Of a stretch of DNA of 64,000 nt, positions 25,415 to 34,223 are shown piece by piece. The stretch covers positions 2,356,001 to 2,420,000 of the forward strand of contig NZ_JBHRYQ010000001.1 of the NCBI RefSeq assembly GCF_042649125.1, in the 5' to 3' direction. The notes below the pieces were generated by a model. That model saw nothing but the letters and a program-made list of their open reading frames with translations, searched no databases and was not told the DNA's origin. How positions within the stretch are numbered: position 1 is the first letter of the stretch; every line of letters begins with the position of its first letter. The position numbers were made by a program, and so were the translations under genes. The stretch comes from Leadbetterella lacunae. Lineage in GTDB: Bacteria > Bacteroidota > Bacteroidia > Cytophagales > Spirosomataceae.

Positions 25415-26752
25415 ATGTCAGTAATATTAACAGAAGAAGAAGCCAAGGCACTCTGCAAAAAAGTGCTGAGTTTTTCGAAGGCAGATGACTGTACCGTAAA
25501 TATCTCTGGAGAAATAAGAGGAAATATACGCTACGCCAGAAATGAAGTCTCTACAAGTGGAGCTTTGACAAACAAAAATCTCGCAGTGAGTTCTGCATAT
25601 GGCAAAAAAGTAGGTATAGCGACCATCGACGAATTTGATGATGCTTCGCTAGAAAAAGTAGTGCGTAGATCTGAGGAATTGGCCAAACTAGCTCCCGAAA
25701 ACCCAGAATATGAAGAGCCAGTAGGCCCACAAACCTATTTGAAACCAAAAGGGTATTTTGAAACTACAGCCAAAACAAACCCAATGAGTAGAGCAGAGAT
25801 GGTCTCTAAAAGTTTGGATTTATGTAGAAAAGATAATGTAGTGGCAGCGGGTTTTATGGAAGACCGCCATGGATTTAGTGCCATGATGAACTCTAAAGGC
25901 CTATTTGCTTATTACCCAGAGTCTAATGTAAACTTTTCGCTTACCGTAAGAACCGAAGATGGAAAAGGCTCGGGTTATGTAGCCAAGGGATTTAGCGATG
26001 TAAGTAAACTAGATACCTCAGCAGCTACCAAAGTGGCTATGCAAAAAGCCAAGGCATCAGCCGCAGCACAGGCCATAGAGCCAGGAAAATATACCGTCAT
26101 TTTAGAACCTACGGCGGCGGCGGTACTCTTAGAAAATATATTTTTCGGAATGGACGCCCGCAGTGCAGACGAGGGTCGTTCGTTTTTTAGCAAGCCAGGT
26201 GGCAAAACCAAACTAGGCGAAAAAATAGTAGACGAAGCCGTCACTTTTTATTCTGACCCCATGCACCCCGAGCTACCAGGTTCGCCATATTCGGGTGATG
26301 GTCAGTCGCTCAAAAAAATGAGTTGGATTGAAAAAGGTGTAGTTAAAAACCTTTCTTATTCTAGATTTTGGGCTAAAAAACAAGGCAAAGAGCCTGTTCC
26401 TTTCCCGAGCAATATGATTATGCAAGGTGGCACTGCTACATTAGAAGAAATGATTAAAAGCACCAAAAAGGGAATATTAGTTACTAAACTTTGGTATATC
26501 AGACCTGTGGACCCACAAACGCTTTTGCTTACAGGACTAACCCGAGACGGAACTTTTTATATAGAAGACGGAAAAATCAAATTCCCGATCAAAAACTTAA
26601 GATTTAATGAAAGTCCGATCATTATGCTAAACAACCTCGAAACCATTGGAAAGTCGGAGCGAGTAGTGAGCACAGAATCAGACCAAAACTATTTCTTGCC
26701 GCCGCTTAAAATTAGAGAATTTACGTTCTCAAGTTTGAGCGACGCAGTTTAA
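25415..26752 (+). CDS. TldE/PmbA-like metalloprotease subunit, copy B
   Basis: A 445-residue paralogue of the TldE at 3679-4995: both share GNIRYARN.VSTSG, NEFDDASLEK or DEFDDASLEK, ARSADEGRSF and the C-terminal FTFSSLSDAV. It lacks HExxxH and is the presumed partner of TldD copy B. There is no signal peptide (MSVILTEEEAK). It contains a slightly longer C-terminal part (KSERVVSTESDQNYFLP) than copy A. A tandem pair of hairpins follows the stop. Confidence 0.88.
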   Translation: MSVILTEEEAKALCKKVLSFSKADDCTVNISGEIRGNIRYARNEVSTSGALTNKNLAVSSAYGKKVGIATIDEFDDASLEKVVRRSEELAKLAPENPEYEEPVGPQTYLKPKGYFETTAKTNPMSRAEMVSKSLDLCRKDNVVAAGFMEDRHGFSAMMNSKGLFAYYPESNVNFSLTVRTEDGKGSGYVAKGFSDVSKLDTSAATKVAMQKAKASAAAQAIEPGKYTVILEPTAAAVLLENIFFGMDARSADEGRSFFSKPGGKTKLGEKIVDEAVTFYSDPMHPELPGSPYSGDGQSLKKMSWIEKGVVKNLSYSRFWAKKQGKEPVPFPSNMIMQGGTATLEEMIKSTKKGILVTKLWYIRPVDPQTLLLTGLTRDGTFYIEDGKIKFPIKNLRFNESPIIMLNNLETIGKSERVVSTESDQNYFLPPLKIREFTFSSLSDAV

Positions 26753-26804
26753 GTAAAAAAACAATTCTTTCAGACTACAGTTTTAGCTGAAAGCAAACAT
26801 ATTT

Positions 26805-26832
26805 AAGGTGAAGCAAAAGCTTCACCTTTTTT
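26805..26832 (+). terminator. Terminator of the second TldD/TldE operon
   Basis: AAGGTGAAGC, AAAA loop, GCTTCACCTT, then TTTT: a perfect 10-bp stem. A weaker inverted repeat, CTTTCAG / CTGAAAG at 26767-26793, precedes it. Confidence 0.85.
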
Positions 26833-27025
26833 ATTAAACAATCTCATATTTGAAAAAACAAAAGCCTACCAAATAATAAATATTAAAGGCCAAAAAGTCG
26901 CTAAAACTCAGGTTTCGGATGCAAATTCCATTGAAATTCAAATAAGTGAATTATCAGATGGAATTTATGTTTTAAATTTATACCTCAATGACAAAGTCAA
27001 ATCTTACAAATTCATAAAAAACTAA
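26807..27025 (+). pseudogene. Remnant of a T9SS C-terminal sorting domain
   Basis: The frame ending at the TAA of 27023-27025 is open only back to a stop at 26804 and has no ATG. Its last ~55 codons read like a type A T9SS sorting domain: AYQIINIKGQKVAK, then a spacer, ELSDGIYVLNLYLND and a final KSYKFIKN, matching the usual GQKV..., L..GiYvl.i and K.vK..K pattern. The first part overlaps the terminator stem of the TldE gene, so the fragment is not expressed as a gene of its own. It is probably the tail of a secreted protein whose body was deleted, or what is left after the S41 or TldE neighbours moved in. Confidence 0.7.
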
Positions 27026-27027
27026 TT

Positions 27028-28392
27028 TTGAGACACATACTTCTATTTTTATTTATTGGCACAAGTATTTTTTTTTCTTGTAAAAAAACGATAACTGAAC
27101 CCACCGACCCTACGAGCCCTACAAAAGACTCAACCGTAACCGTGGTGCCGCCAGTAATAACACCAGCAAAATATGAGAAAGAAGATACTTGGATTTACCA
27201 ACAAATGAAAAAATATTACCTCTGGGAGTCGCAAATGCCCGAGGAAAAAAATACAAATAAAAATTTAGCCCCTGAAGACTATTACAGGTCAATTTTGATA
27301 AAAGTGGGAGACTTTGACCGTGTATCTATCATGAAACTTAAGGCAGACGAACTGATAGGCCAACTAAGTGGAAACCAAAACTCATACGGTTTTAAATACA
27401 TTAAATATCAAGCAGATCCTACTTCCCCTAATATTAAACTGGCAGTATCATTGGTTTTTAAAGATAGTCCGGCCCAAAAGGCAGGAATAGAGCGAGGAGA
27501 CATTATCGATAAAATAAATAATACTTCGCTAACTGTCAGCAATGTAGATGCACTTTTAGAACTAAACGCCGCTACATTTGAGGTTTCGCATGTTAATTCA
27601 TCGGGTAAAGCAGAACCTAGTCTAAAGGTAAATTTGCAGAAAGTGCTGTTTCAACAAAACCCAATACCGCATTTTTCGCTGCATCAGGTTGGAACTAAAA
27701 AAGTGGGTTATTTGGTGTATACGCAGTTTCAACCGCTTTTTGACAATGACCTAAGAAATGCTTTCTTATTATTTAAACTTCAAAAGATAGATGAGTTTAT
27801 ACTCGACCTTAGGTTTAATCCGGGTGGTTTCACGCCTTCGGCAGAAGTATTGGGCTCACTTATAGTACCTAACTTAAAACCCGGAAGTGAGATGTTTCAT
27901 GGTATATGCAATGCTTCTCAGACTTCGAAACCCTATAACCCAACAGACCCAAGCACTTACAGAGGTTTTGTGGCAGAAGCTAACAACATCAATTTACCAA
28001 GAATCTATATTTTAACTTCTCACGCCACATCTTCGTCAGCAGAGTTGGTCATAAACAGCCTAAAGCCATTCATGGAGGTAATTTTGGTAGGAGACAACAC
28101 CTATGGCAAAAACGTAATTTCGACTGTAATCACCGACGAAACTGGCGTGCAACCATTCGGACTTTTGCCTGCCTGGTGCCAAATATTTAACATAAAAGGC
28201 GAGTCAAATTACGGTACAAAAGACGGTTTTATACCCAACAAAAAGGTATTAGACGATGTAATGCCACTGCGACCATTTGGGCATCCGGAAGAAACCTATT
28301 TTAAAGCTGCTATGGACTTAATTGCGAAAAATTATGGTCTTAGAAAGATGGCAGACGATGGCAATTTTAAAAAAGTAAAAATCGTCGATTAA
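27028..28392 (+). CDS. S41-family (C-terminal processing) peptidase lipoprotein
   Basis: A 454-residue tail-specific-protease-like enzyme. It begins at TTG 27028 with a lipoprotein signal (MRHILLFLFIGTSIFFSC, Cys18) followed by a Pro/Thr/Ser-rich linker. A PDZ-like domain (about residues 120-210, SPAQKAGIERGDIIDKIN) precedes the S41 domain with LDLRFNPGG, the serine segment TSHATSSSAELV and the lysine in GDNTYGKN, so the Ser-Lys dyad seems present. It likely cleaves proteins at the periplasmic or surface side of a membrane. It lies only two bases after the T9SS remnant and 82 bases before the MoxR operon. Confidence 0.87.
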   Translation: MRHILLFLFIGTSIFFSCKKTITEPTDPTSPTKDSTVTVVPPVITPAKYEKEDTWIYQQMKKYYLWESQMPEEKNTNKNLAPEDYYRSILIKVGDFDRVSIMKLKADELIGQLSGNQNSYGFKYIKYQADPTSPNIKLAVSLVFKDSPAQKAGIERGDIIDKINNTSLTVSNVDALLELNAATFEVSHVNSSGKAEPSLKVNLQKVLFQQNPIPHFSLHQVGTKKVGYLVYTQFQPLFDNDLRNAFLLFKLQKIDEFILDLRFNPGGFTPSAEVLGSLIVPNLKPGSEMFHGICNASQTSKPYNPTDPSTYRGFVAEANNINLPRIYILTSHATSSSAELVINSLKPFMEVILVGDNTYGKNVISTVITDETGVQPFGLLPAWCQIFNIKGESNYGTKDGFIPNKKVLDDVMPLRPFGHPEETYFKAAMDLIAKNYGLRKMADDGNFKKVKIVD

Positions 28393-28474
28393 TTTCCGCC
28401 TCTTGGCATATAAAATACAAAAACAAAGGCATTTTTTAGTAAATTGTATCTTTAAATCAAAAAACTAAAAACGC

Positions 28475-29089
28475 TTGAAACCCTTCGTATTTACAAGAAT
28501 ACAATATAACTCTGGAGACTGGGATACTGACCAAAGGATGCCTAGTAATGTATTGAATTCGCTCGTAGAATACACTACAATTCCGATAGACGAGAAGGAA
28601 AAAATCATTTTTCTGACGGACAAAAATCTATTCAGAAGTCCATTCTGTTATTTGAGCGGCCACAAGCTTGTAGAATTTACCGTAGCCGAAAGGGCCAATC
28701 TGAAAAAGTACGTAGAAAACGGCGGTTTTTTGTTTGTAGATGACTGCAACCACGACATAGACGGCCTTTTTGCAAAATCATTTGAACAAGAAATGGGCAT
28801 TATTTTTGGTCAAAAAGCACTAAAAAAAATACCGAACACCCACGAAATATATACAAATTTCTTCAAATTTGAAGGTCCACCCACCACTAGTTTTGAACTT
28901 AACGGCTGGGGAGACGACCTCGTGCATGACTACCTAAAAGCCATAGAAGTAAACGGAAGAATTGGACTGCTTTATAGCAACAAAGACTACGGCTGCGAGT
29001 GGGACTATGACTTCAGAAACAAGCGGTGGCTAGCAGAAGACAACACCAAGTTCAGTGTCAATATTATCAATTATGCATTAACCCTTTGA
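28475..29089 (+). CDS. DUF4159 domain protein
   Basis: A 204-residue DUF4159 protein: FTRIQYNSGDWDTD at the start, a middle LKKYVENGGFLFVDDCNHD, and EIYTNFFKF. The VENGGFLFVDDC element is reminiscent of a glutamine-amidotransferase-like fold seen in DUF4159 and GATase-like neighbours of VWA-domain genes. No signal peptide is obvious. Read from TTG 28475, since the next ATG would cut conserved residues. It opens the MoxR operon and overlaps the next gene by a TTGA junction, so translation may be coupled. Function unknown. Confidence 0.8.
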   Translation: MKPFVFTRIQYNSGDWDTDQRMPSNVLNSLVEYTTIPIDEKEKIIFLTDKNLFRSPFCYLSGHKLVEFTVAERANLKKYVENGGFLFVDDCNHDIDGLFAKSFEQEMGIIFGQKALKKIPNTHEIYTNFFKFEGPPTTSFELNGWGDDLVHDYLKAIEVNGRIGLLYSNKDYGCEWDYDFRNKRWLAEDNTKFSVNIINYALTL

Positions 29090-30066
29090 GCACTTTGGAA
29101 ACAAAAGAAAAATACAAAGCATTAGTAAATAAACTACCCGAACTAAAGTCCGAAATTGCGAAAGTGATAGTGGGACAGTCGGAGGTAATAGACGAAATTT
29201 TGATTTCGTTTTTAGCAGGTGGTCATTGCCTTTTAGAAGGAGTACCCGGCTTAGCTAAAACCCTGATGGTAAAGACACTATCAGAAGCACTCAACATGCA
29301 GTTTAAGCGAATTCAGTTTACGCCTGATTTAATGCCAGGTGATATATTGGGTACTGAAATATTAGAAGAAGACCACGAAACAGGTAAGAAATTCTTTAAA
29401 TTTAACAAAGGGCCCATTTTCTCAAATATAGTGCTAGCGGATGAAATAAACCGTACCCCACCCAAAACTCAGGCGGCTCTTTTGGAAGCCATGCAAGAGT
29501 ATAAAGTTACCTATGGCGGCACAAACTATGACTTAGAGAAACCATTCCTCATTATAGCTACCCAAAACCCGATAGAACAATCGGGCACTTATCCCCTACC
29601 TGAAGCTCAGTTAGACAGGTTTTTGCTATACATAAAACTCGCATATCCTTCTGAAAATGAAGAACTTGCAGTACTAAAATCTACTACAGGTACAGCCAAA
29701 CCAAAGGTAGAAAAAGTATTTTCGGCCGAAGATATGATTGAGCTTCAAGGACTAGCGAGACAAGTACATATTGACGATGATTTGATTATTAAAGTTAACA
29801 AAATAGTAAGAAATTCGAGACCAGAAACCAGTACATCTGAATATGTAAAAAAATGGTGCGAATGGGGTGCAGGACCACGTGCCGGACAAGCACTTATTCT
29901 CTGTTCGAAAGCACGAGCGGTGCTGAAAGGTAGATTTTCGGTTACACCCGAAGACATCGAAACGTTGGCTTTCCCGATTATGCGTCACAGAATCACACTC
30001 AATTTTAGAGCGGAAGCAGAAGGAATAACGACCGACGACGTAGTCAGAGAATTGATTAAAAATTAA
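29086..30066 (+). CDS. MoxR-family AAA+ ATPase
   Basis: A 326-residue AAA+ ATPase. Walker A is GVPGLAKT (residues 52-59), Walker B is VLADEINRTPPKTQ, and IATQNPIEQSGTYPLPEAQ plus LDRFLLY form the sensor region typical of MoxR. MoxR ATPases act as chaperones for VWA-domain partners. The start is TTG 29086 (MSTLETKEKY), overlapping the DUF4159 stop by four bases; an ATG at 29026 would add 20 residues that lie wholly inside the upstream gene. The DUF58 partner follows by 13 bases. Confidence 0.92.
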   Translation: MSTLETKEKYKALVNKLPELKSEIAKVIVGQSEVIDEILISFLAGGHCLLEGVPGLAKTLMVKTLSEALNMQFKRIQFTPDLMPGDILGTEILEEDHETGKKFFKFNKGPIFSNIVLADEINRTPPKTQAALLEAMQEYKVTYGGTNYDLEKPFLIIATQNPIEQSGTYPLPEAQLDRFLLYIKLAYPSENEELAVLKSTTGTAKPKVEKVFSAEDMIELQGLARQVHIDDDLIIKVNKIVRNSRPETSTSEYVKKWCEWGAGPRAGQALILCSKARAVLKGRFSVTPEDIETLAFPIMRHRITLNFRAEAEGITTDDVVRELIKN

Positions 30067-30079
30067 GTAAACCCTCAAA

Positions 30080-30940
30080 ATGTCCTTAGCCAAAGACCTT
30101 ATAAAAGTAAAAAACCTACAAATCGCTTCCAAATTGGTAAGTGAGCAGGTTACTTTGGGTTTACACACCAGCAAAAGGTCTGGCTTGGGCGTGGAATTTG
30201 AGCAATATAAACACTATACACCGGGCGACGACCCCAGCAAAATAGACTGGAAACTATATGCCAGAACCAACAAACATCAAGTAAAAATATCGGCTACAGA
30301 AAGTACGCTTTTGCTCAACTTTGTGTTGGACCTTTCGGGCTCTATGAACTATACCGAAAACGGCGTAGTGAGACTCGATTATGCTAAAATACTGTTGGCC
30401 TCCATAGCGTATTTAGGATATAAACAAGGAGATTTTATGAATCTTTTTGGTTTAAAAAACAGCAAACTGGAGCCTCTAGCACTACAAGGAAAACAAACAT
30501 TTCAACGGATATTATATACCCTCGAAAATGCAAAAGCCAGCGGCCCGCTAAGGTTTGAAACACTACCAGACTTTGGTGGCAAACAAAAAGAACTGCTAAT
30601 TTGGGCTACTGACTTCCTGCAAATAGACGAGGAAATGCTTCAGCTCATTAAAAAATGGGCAAAGCCAGGAAAAGAAATACTTATTTTTCAGATTTTGGGA
30701 GAAAACGAAGTTAACCTAAACCTCAAAGGGATGAAACGCTTTGTGGATTTAGAAACAGGTAAAAGCGTAGAGTTAGACGCAGAAAGTATCCGAAAAGAAT
30801 ACCAACAAAACATATCAGCATATATAGAAAATATTGAAAAAGAACTGCTGATTCCTCATGTGCATTTACAAAAATGCATGCTAAATCAGCCAATAGCTGA
30901 GGTAATAAAAGAAGCACTTAAAAAAGTAAAATGGAATTAA
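30080..30940 (+). CDS. DUF58 protein with VWA-like MIDAS motif
   Basis: A 286-residue DUF58 protein, the usual MoxR partner. The DUF58 signature region is YKHYTPGDDPSKIDWKLYAR (residues 43-62), followed by a metal-ion-dependent adhesion site LDLSGSMN (Asp84, Ser86, Ser88). It is cytoplasmic, with no transmembrane helix, and probably engages a partner protein through the VWA-like face under MoxR control. It overlaps the next gene by 10 bases. Confidence 0.9.
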   Translation: MSLAKDLIKVKNLQIASKLVSEQVTLGLHTSKRSGLGVEFEQYKHYTPGDDPSKIDWKLYARTNKHQVKISATESTLLLNFVLDLSGSMNYTENGVVRLDYAKILLASIAYLGYKQGDFMNLFGLKNSKLEPLALQGKQTFQRILYTLENAKASGPLRFETLPDFGGKQKELLIWATDFLQIDEEMLQLIKKWAKPGKEILIFQILGENEVNLNLKGMKRFVDLETGKSVELDAESIRKEYQQNISAYIENIEKELLIPHVHLQKCMLNQPIAEVIKEALKKVKWN

Positions 30941-32052
30941 TAAACAATCAATTGCTATGGGGACTGCTGGCATTGAGTATTCCATTAGCAATACATTTTT
31001 GGAACCAGAAAAAAGCTCAGCCGCTGCCTTGGGCTGCTACCAAGTGGCTTACAGAAAAAACAAAAACAAGTGCCAAAGGCATAAAGCTAGATGAGATTCT
31101 ATTGTTGATTATTAGGCTTTTGATATTTACCCTAATTTGTATTTTTTTAGCAAGTATATTATTGAAATCAAAAAATGGAGTCGATTCAAAAATTCATATT
31201 TTAGAATCAAACCAAAGCGTGCTTGAGTCCTTTAGATTTGAGATTTCGGAAGCCCTAAAAAAAGGCGAGAAGGTAGTATTAGTTGATGGGACAGAGATTC
31301 AAAACATAGATTTCGAAATCGTAGAAAAGCCTCTTGACATAAAAGAATTTCAGAAAACACTTAACGCTCAAGACAAGCCTAATTTTGAGGTTTATTTAAA
31401 CCATTCAAATATTTTGAATACTGCACCCGAAATTTTCATTCCCGGAAAATCAAAGATACATTTGATTGATTTACAAAACATTACAAATACGACTTGCCTT
31501 AAAATTTCAGAAAACGAATATCTAATTTCTGAAAAAGGAAAGCTAAAAATATCAAAAACACCGATAGGCAGAATCGCTGTAAGTAACCCAATAAAAACCA
31601 AAATAGACAAATCGGTTTCAGACATAAATGTATTAAAAGCAGGACTAGGAGCTTTAGAAAAAACCTACGGATTACGTTTTGATTACGCGACAACCGAAAC
31701 TCCAGATTTGTATTTTTCAAAAGACCTAAAAAATGAAAATACGATTCTAATTGGCGATTTTGAATCATATACCAATCCAAGTTTAGCGATTCCTGAAACG
31801 CTAAACATTGCTGAAAACTTAGAGATTTACGAAGGAAAGCTGCCTGAGATTTTAGGACAAATGTTATTTGAAAAATGGGGCGTAATTTCTTCATCGAATG
31901 TTAAAACAAAAGGCCAAGTTTTGGCATTGTTCAAAACAAAAGAAAACACTAACGAAAAACGAAATCCTTTGCTTAATGATATAATCGCAACAGTGCTATT
32001 ACTGTTAATTGGACTGGAACGCTACCTAAGTTTAAGAAATGCAAAACATTAA
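30931..32052 (+). CDS. BatA-like N-terminal membrane protein lacking a VWA domain
   Basis: A 373-residue protein. The N-terminus carries the BatA-type pair of helices (QLLWGLLALSIPLAIHFWN and LLLIIRLLIFTLICIFLA), known from aerotolerance BatA/B proteins and similar VWA proteins. The soluble segment (residues ~80-350) has no DxSxS motif, so a canonical VWA is missing, and a last helix sits near the C-terminus (ATVLLLLIGLERYLS). It overlaps both DUF58 (10 bases) and the following gene (14 bases), implying tight coupling. It likely anchors the MoxR-DUF58 complex in the inner membrane (inference). Confidence 0.75.
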   Translation: MELINNQLLWGLLALSIPLAIHFWNQKKAQPLPWAATKWLTEKTKTSAKGIKLDEILLLIIRLLIFTLICIFLASILLKSKNGVDSKIHILESNQSVLESFRFEISEALKKGEKVVLVDGTEIQNIDFEIVEKPLDIKEFQKTLNAQDKPNFEVYLNHSNILNTAPEIFIPGKSKIHLIDLQNITNTTCLKISENEYLISEKGKLKISKTPIGRIAVSNPIKTKIDKSVSDINVLKAGLGALEKTYGLRFDYATTETPDLYFSKDLKNENTILIGDFESYTNPSLAIPETLNIAENLEIYEGKLPEILGQMLFEKWGVISSSNVKTKGQVLALFKTKENTNEKRNPLLNDIIATVLLLLIGLERYLSLRNAKH

Positions 32053-34222
32053 TAACGTCATACATATTCAAGAAAGGAAGCTAAAACTTAGGCTTCTGGC
32101 AGAATCTATTTTGCTTGGCGGCAGTGTGTATTTTTTACTTTCTATTTTTGACCTAAACTTTAGTATTCGTCTCTTTATATCACTTGTTTTTTTTAATGCT
32201 TGGTTCATTTATTTTTGGATAAAAAAACCAATACATCCGTCTGCCATTCAGACTCTTCATGCACAAAACCCAAACCTGGAGCACAGTCTTTCTTTGGTAA
32301 ATAAAAAAGACAAAAACTTAGCCGAGGAACTTCAGTTAGAGAGAATAGAAAACTTAAAACTCACCACTAACTGGGGAGCTTTGCGATATTCAAAATATCT
32401 ATTAATTGCCTTTTTAAGCTCTTTGAGTTTGTTTTTTGGTGTAAAAAATCTAAAATTCTCTCAAAAGCAAAACGATATTATTTCAGAAGCAAAACGTATA
32501 AGTTCAACTAAAAGCACCCCGACTTTTCCAATTTACAAACAAAGCAGCGTACATATATCACCTCCAAACTACACAGGTCTGCCACAAACAGAATCCGGAG
32601 ATTTAAATATTTCGACTTATGTGGGATCGCATGCAACTTGGACAGTAAAATTCGAAAACACAGAGAACCTAACGGTAAAATTCGCGAATCAGAAAAACCA
32701 GCAATTAAACTTCAAAAAAACGCAAAACGGTACTTATGCATTAAGTGAAACCATAATTTCATCTGGCTTTTACAGCATAAAAGCCTTTTACTTGGATTCC
32801 TTGATCTATCAATCAGATTTTTATAGAATCGAGGCAAAAGTAGATGAATCACCCAAAATAGAGCCGACTAGCAAAGAACTTTACAAAATGCATTTTTTGA
32901 AAGACCCGAAAACCTTTCAGATTTCTGCTAAAATATCCGACGATTTTAAAGTAAAACAGGCTTACTTGGTAGCAACCGTAGCACGTGGAAGTGGCGAAAA
33001 TGTAAAATTCAGAGAATTGAAAATTCCGATTTCTGAACAAAATTTCAAGTCGGCACAAATAAAGAAAACTATTGACCTAAAAGCATTGAAGTTTTCGCCC
33101 GGCGACGAGCTGTATTACTACTGGGCAGCATTTGACAACAAGAGTCCCGAGCCAAATTTTAGTAAATCGGACACCTATTTTGTGGTCTTTAAAGATACAG
33201 CAGCCAATGAAGACACGGAGCTATCTACCATGGCGATGAATATACTTCCAGAATATTTTAGAAGCCAAAGACAGATAATAATAGACACCGAAAAACTGAT
33301 AAAAAAGAAAGCCAAAATAAAAAAAGAAGCGTTTAACAGTGAATCAAATGAGATTGGCTTTGACCAAAAAGTGCTTCGTATGCGTTACGGGCAGTATTTG
33401 GGCGAAGAATTTGAAACAAACATAGGACATTCAGAACCAGGACATGACGCTGACGAAGGCAATATGCTAAAAGGTTTTATGCATGCTCACGACAGCGAAG
33501 ACCACGAAGACGACCAACATTCGGCCGAACCTGAGCATCACCATGCTCCCGACAACCCTATGAGTGGCGACAAGGACCCGGTGGCGGCATTGTTAGAAGA
33601 TTATGTGCATGCTCACGACGACGGCGAGCTAAATACCTATTACGAGCAGTCTACCAAAAGTTTGTTAAAAATGGCCTTAGAACAAATGTGGCAAGCCGAG
33701 TTACATTTAAGATTATATGAGCCCGAAAAAGCCATTCCTTTTGAAAACAAGGCCTTGGAATATCTAAAAAATGCACAACAAAAATCACGGGTGTATGTTA
33801 AAAAAACAGGCTTTGACCCGCCTCCAATTAAGGAAAAAGAAAAACGCTTAACTGGAGAACTGAACAAATTTAATGAAAACCAGAAGTTTGAGAAAACACT
33901 GAGCGAAAACCAAGTAAAAACACTTGCAGCAGAAGTTTTGACATTTTTAGACTATAACACTTTAAGTACTTATCAAGTCCAAAAAGTATTGCTTTTAGGT
34001 CAAAACTTGGGTGTTTTGATAAGTAACGGACCAAGGGCAGACTTGAGTATTTTGGGCACTTTACAAAAACTAGCCAATCAAAAAAGCCTAAATAACCAAG
34101 AAAAAAACAAGGCGAAGACAGTTTTGCTTCACGTTTTAGGTGGAGAAAAAAAGGGTGAAACTTCTTTTAAAAACACCACGAGCAATCCAAAGTTAAAAAA
34201 GGCATTCTGGGACGCACTATAA
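32039..34222 (+). CDS. Large membrane protein with His-rich loop in the MoxR operon (DUF4175-like)
   Basis: A 727-residue protein. Two transmembrane helices are near residues 20-60 and another near 110-130; the rest is a long soluble part. Residues 464-535 are strongly enriched in His, Asp and Glu (HSEPGHDADEG, DSEDHEDDQ, EPEHHHAPDN), with two related segments, MLKGFMHAHDSED and LLEDYVHAHDDGE, about 45 residues apart. The last 200 residues are helical and Lys/Glu-rich. Overall resemblance is to the DUF4175-type proteins found next to MoxR, DUF58 and BatA-like genes. A metal-binding role of the loop is only a suggestion. Function unknown. Confidence 0.65.
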   Translation: MQNINNVIHIQERKLKLRLLAESILLGGSVYFLLSIFDLNFSIRLFISLVFFNAWFIYFWIKKPIHPSAIQTLHAQNPNLEHSLSLVNKKDKNLAEELQLERIENLKLTTNWGALRYSKYLLIAFLSSLSLFFGVKNLKFSQKQNDIISEAKRISSTKSTPTFPIYKQSSVHISPPNYTGLPQTESGDLNISTYVGSHATWTVKFENTENLTVKFANQKNQQLNFKKTQNGTYALSETIISSGFYSIKAFYLDSLIYQSDFYRIEAKVDESPKIEPTSKELYKMHFLKDPKTFQISAKISDDFKVKQAYLVATVARGSGENVKFRELKIPISEQNFKSAQIKKTIDLKALKFSPGDELYYYWAAFDNKSPEPNFSKSDTYFVVFKDTAANEDTELSTMAMNILPEYFRSQRQIIIDTEKLIKKKAKIKKEAFNSESNEIGFDQKVLRMRYGQYLGEEFETNIGHSEPGHDADEGNMLKGFMHAHDSEDHEDDQHSAEPEHHHAPDNPMSGDKDPVAALLEDYVHAHDDGELNTYYEQSTKSLLKMALEQMWQAELHLRLYEPEKAIPFENKALEYLKNAQQKSRVYVKKTGFDPPPIKEKEKRLTGELNKFNENQKFEKTLSENQVKTLAAEVLTFLDYNTLSTYQVQKVLLLGQNLGVLISNGPRADLSILGTLQKLANQKSLNNQEKNKAKTVLLHVLGGEKKGETSFKNTTSNPKLKKAFWDAL

Positions 34223-34223
34223 T

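Noticed and set aside
29026..29085. ATG start for MoxR inside the DUF4159 gene.
   Set aside because: The extra 20 residues are the overlapped DUF4159 coding sequence in another frame; TTG 29086 gives a normal MoxR start.
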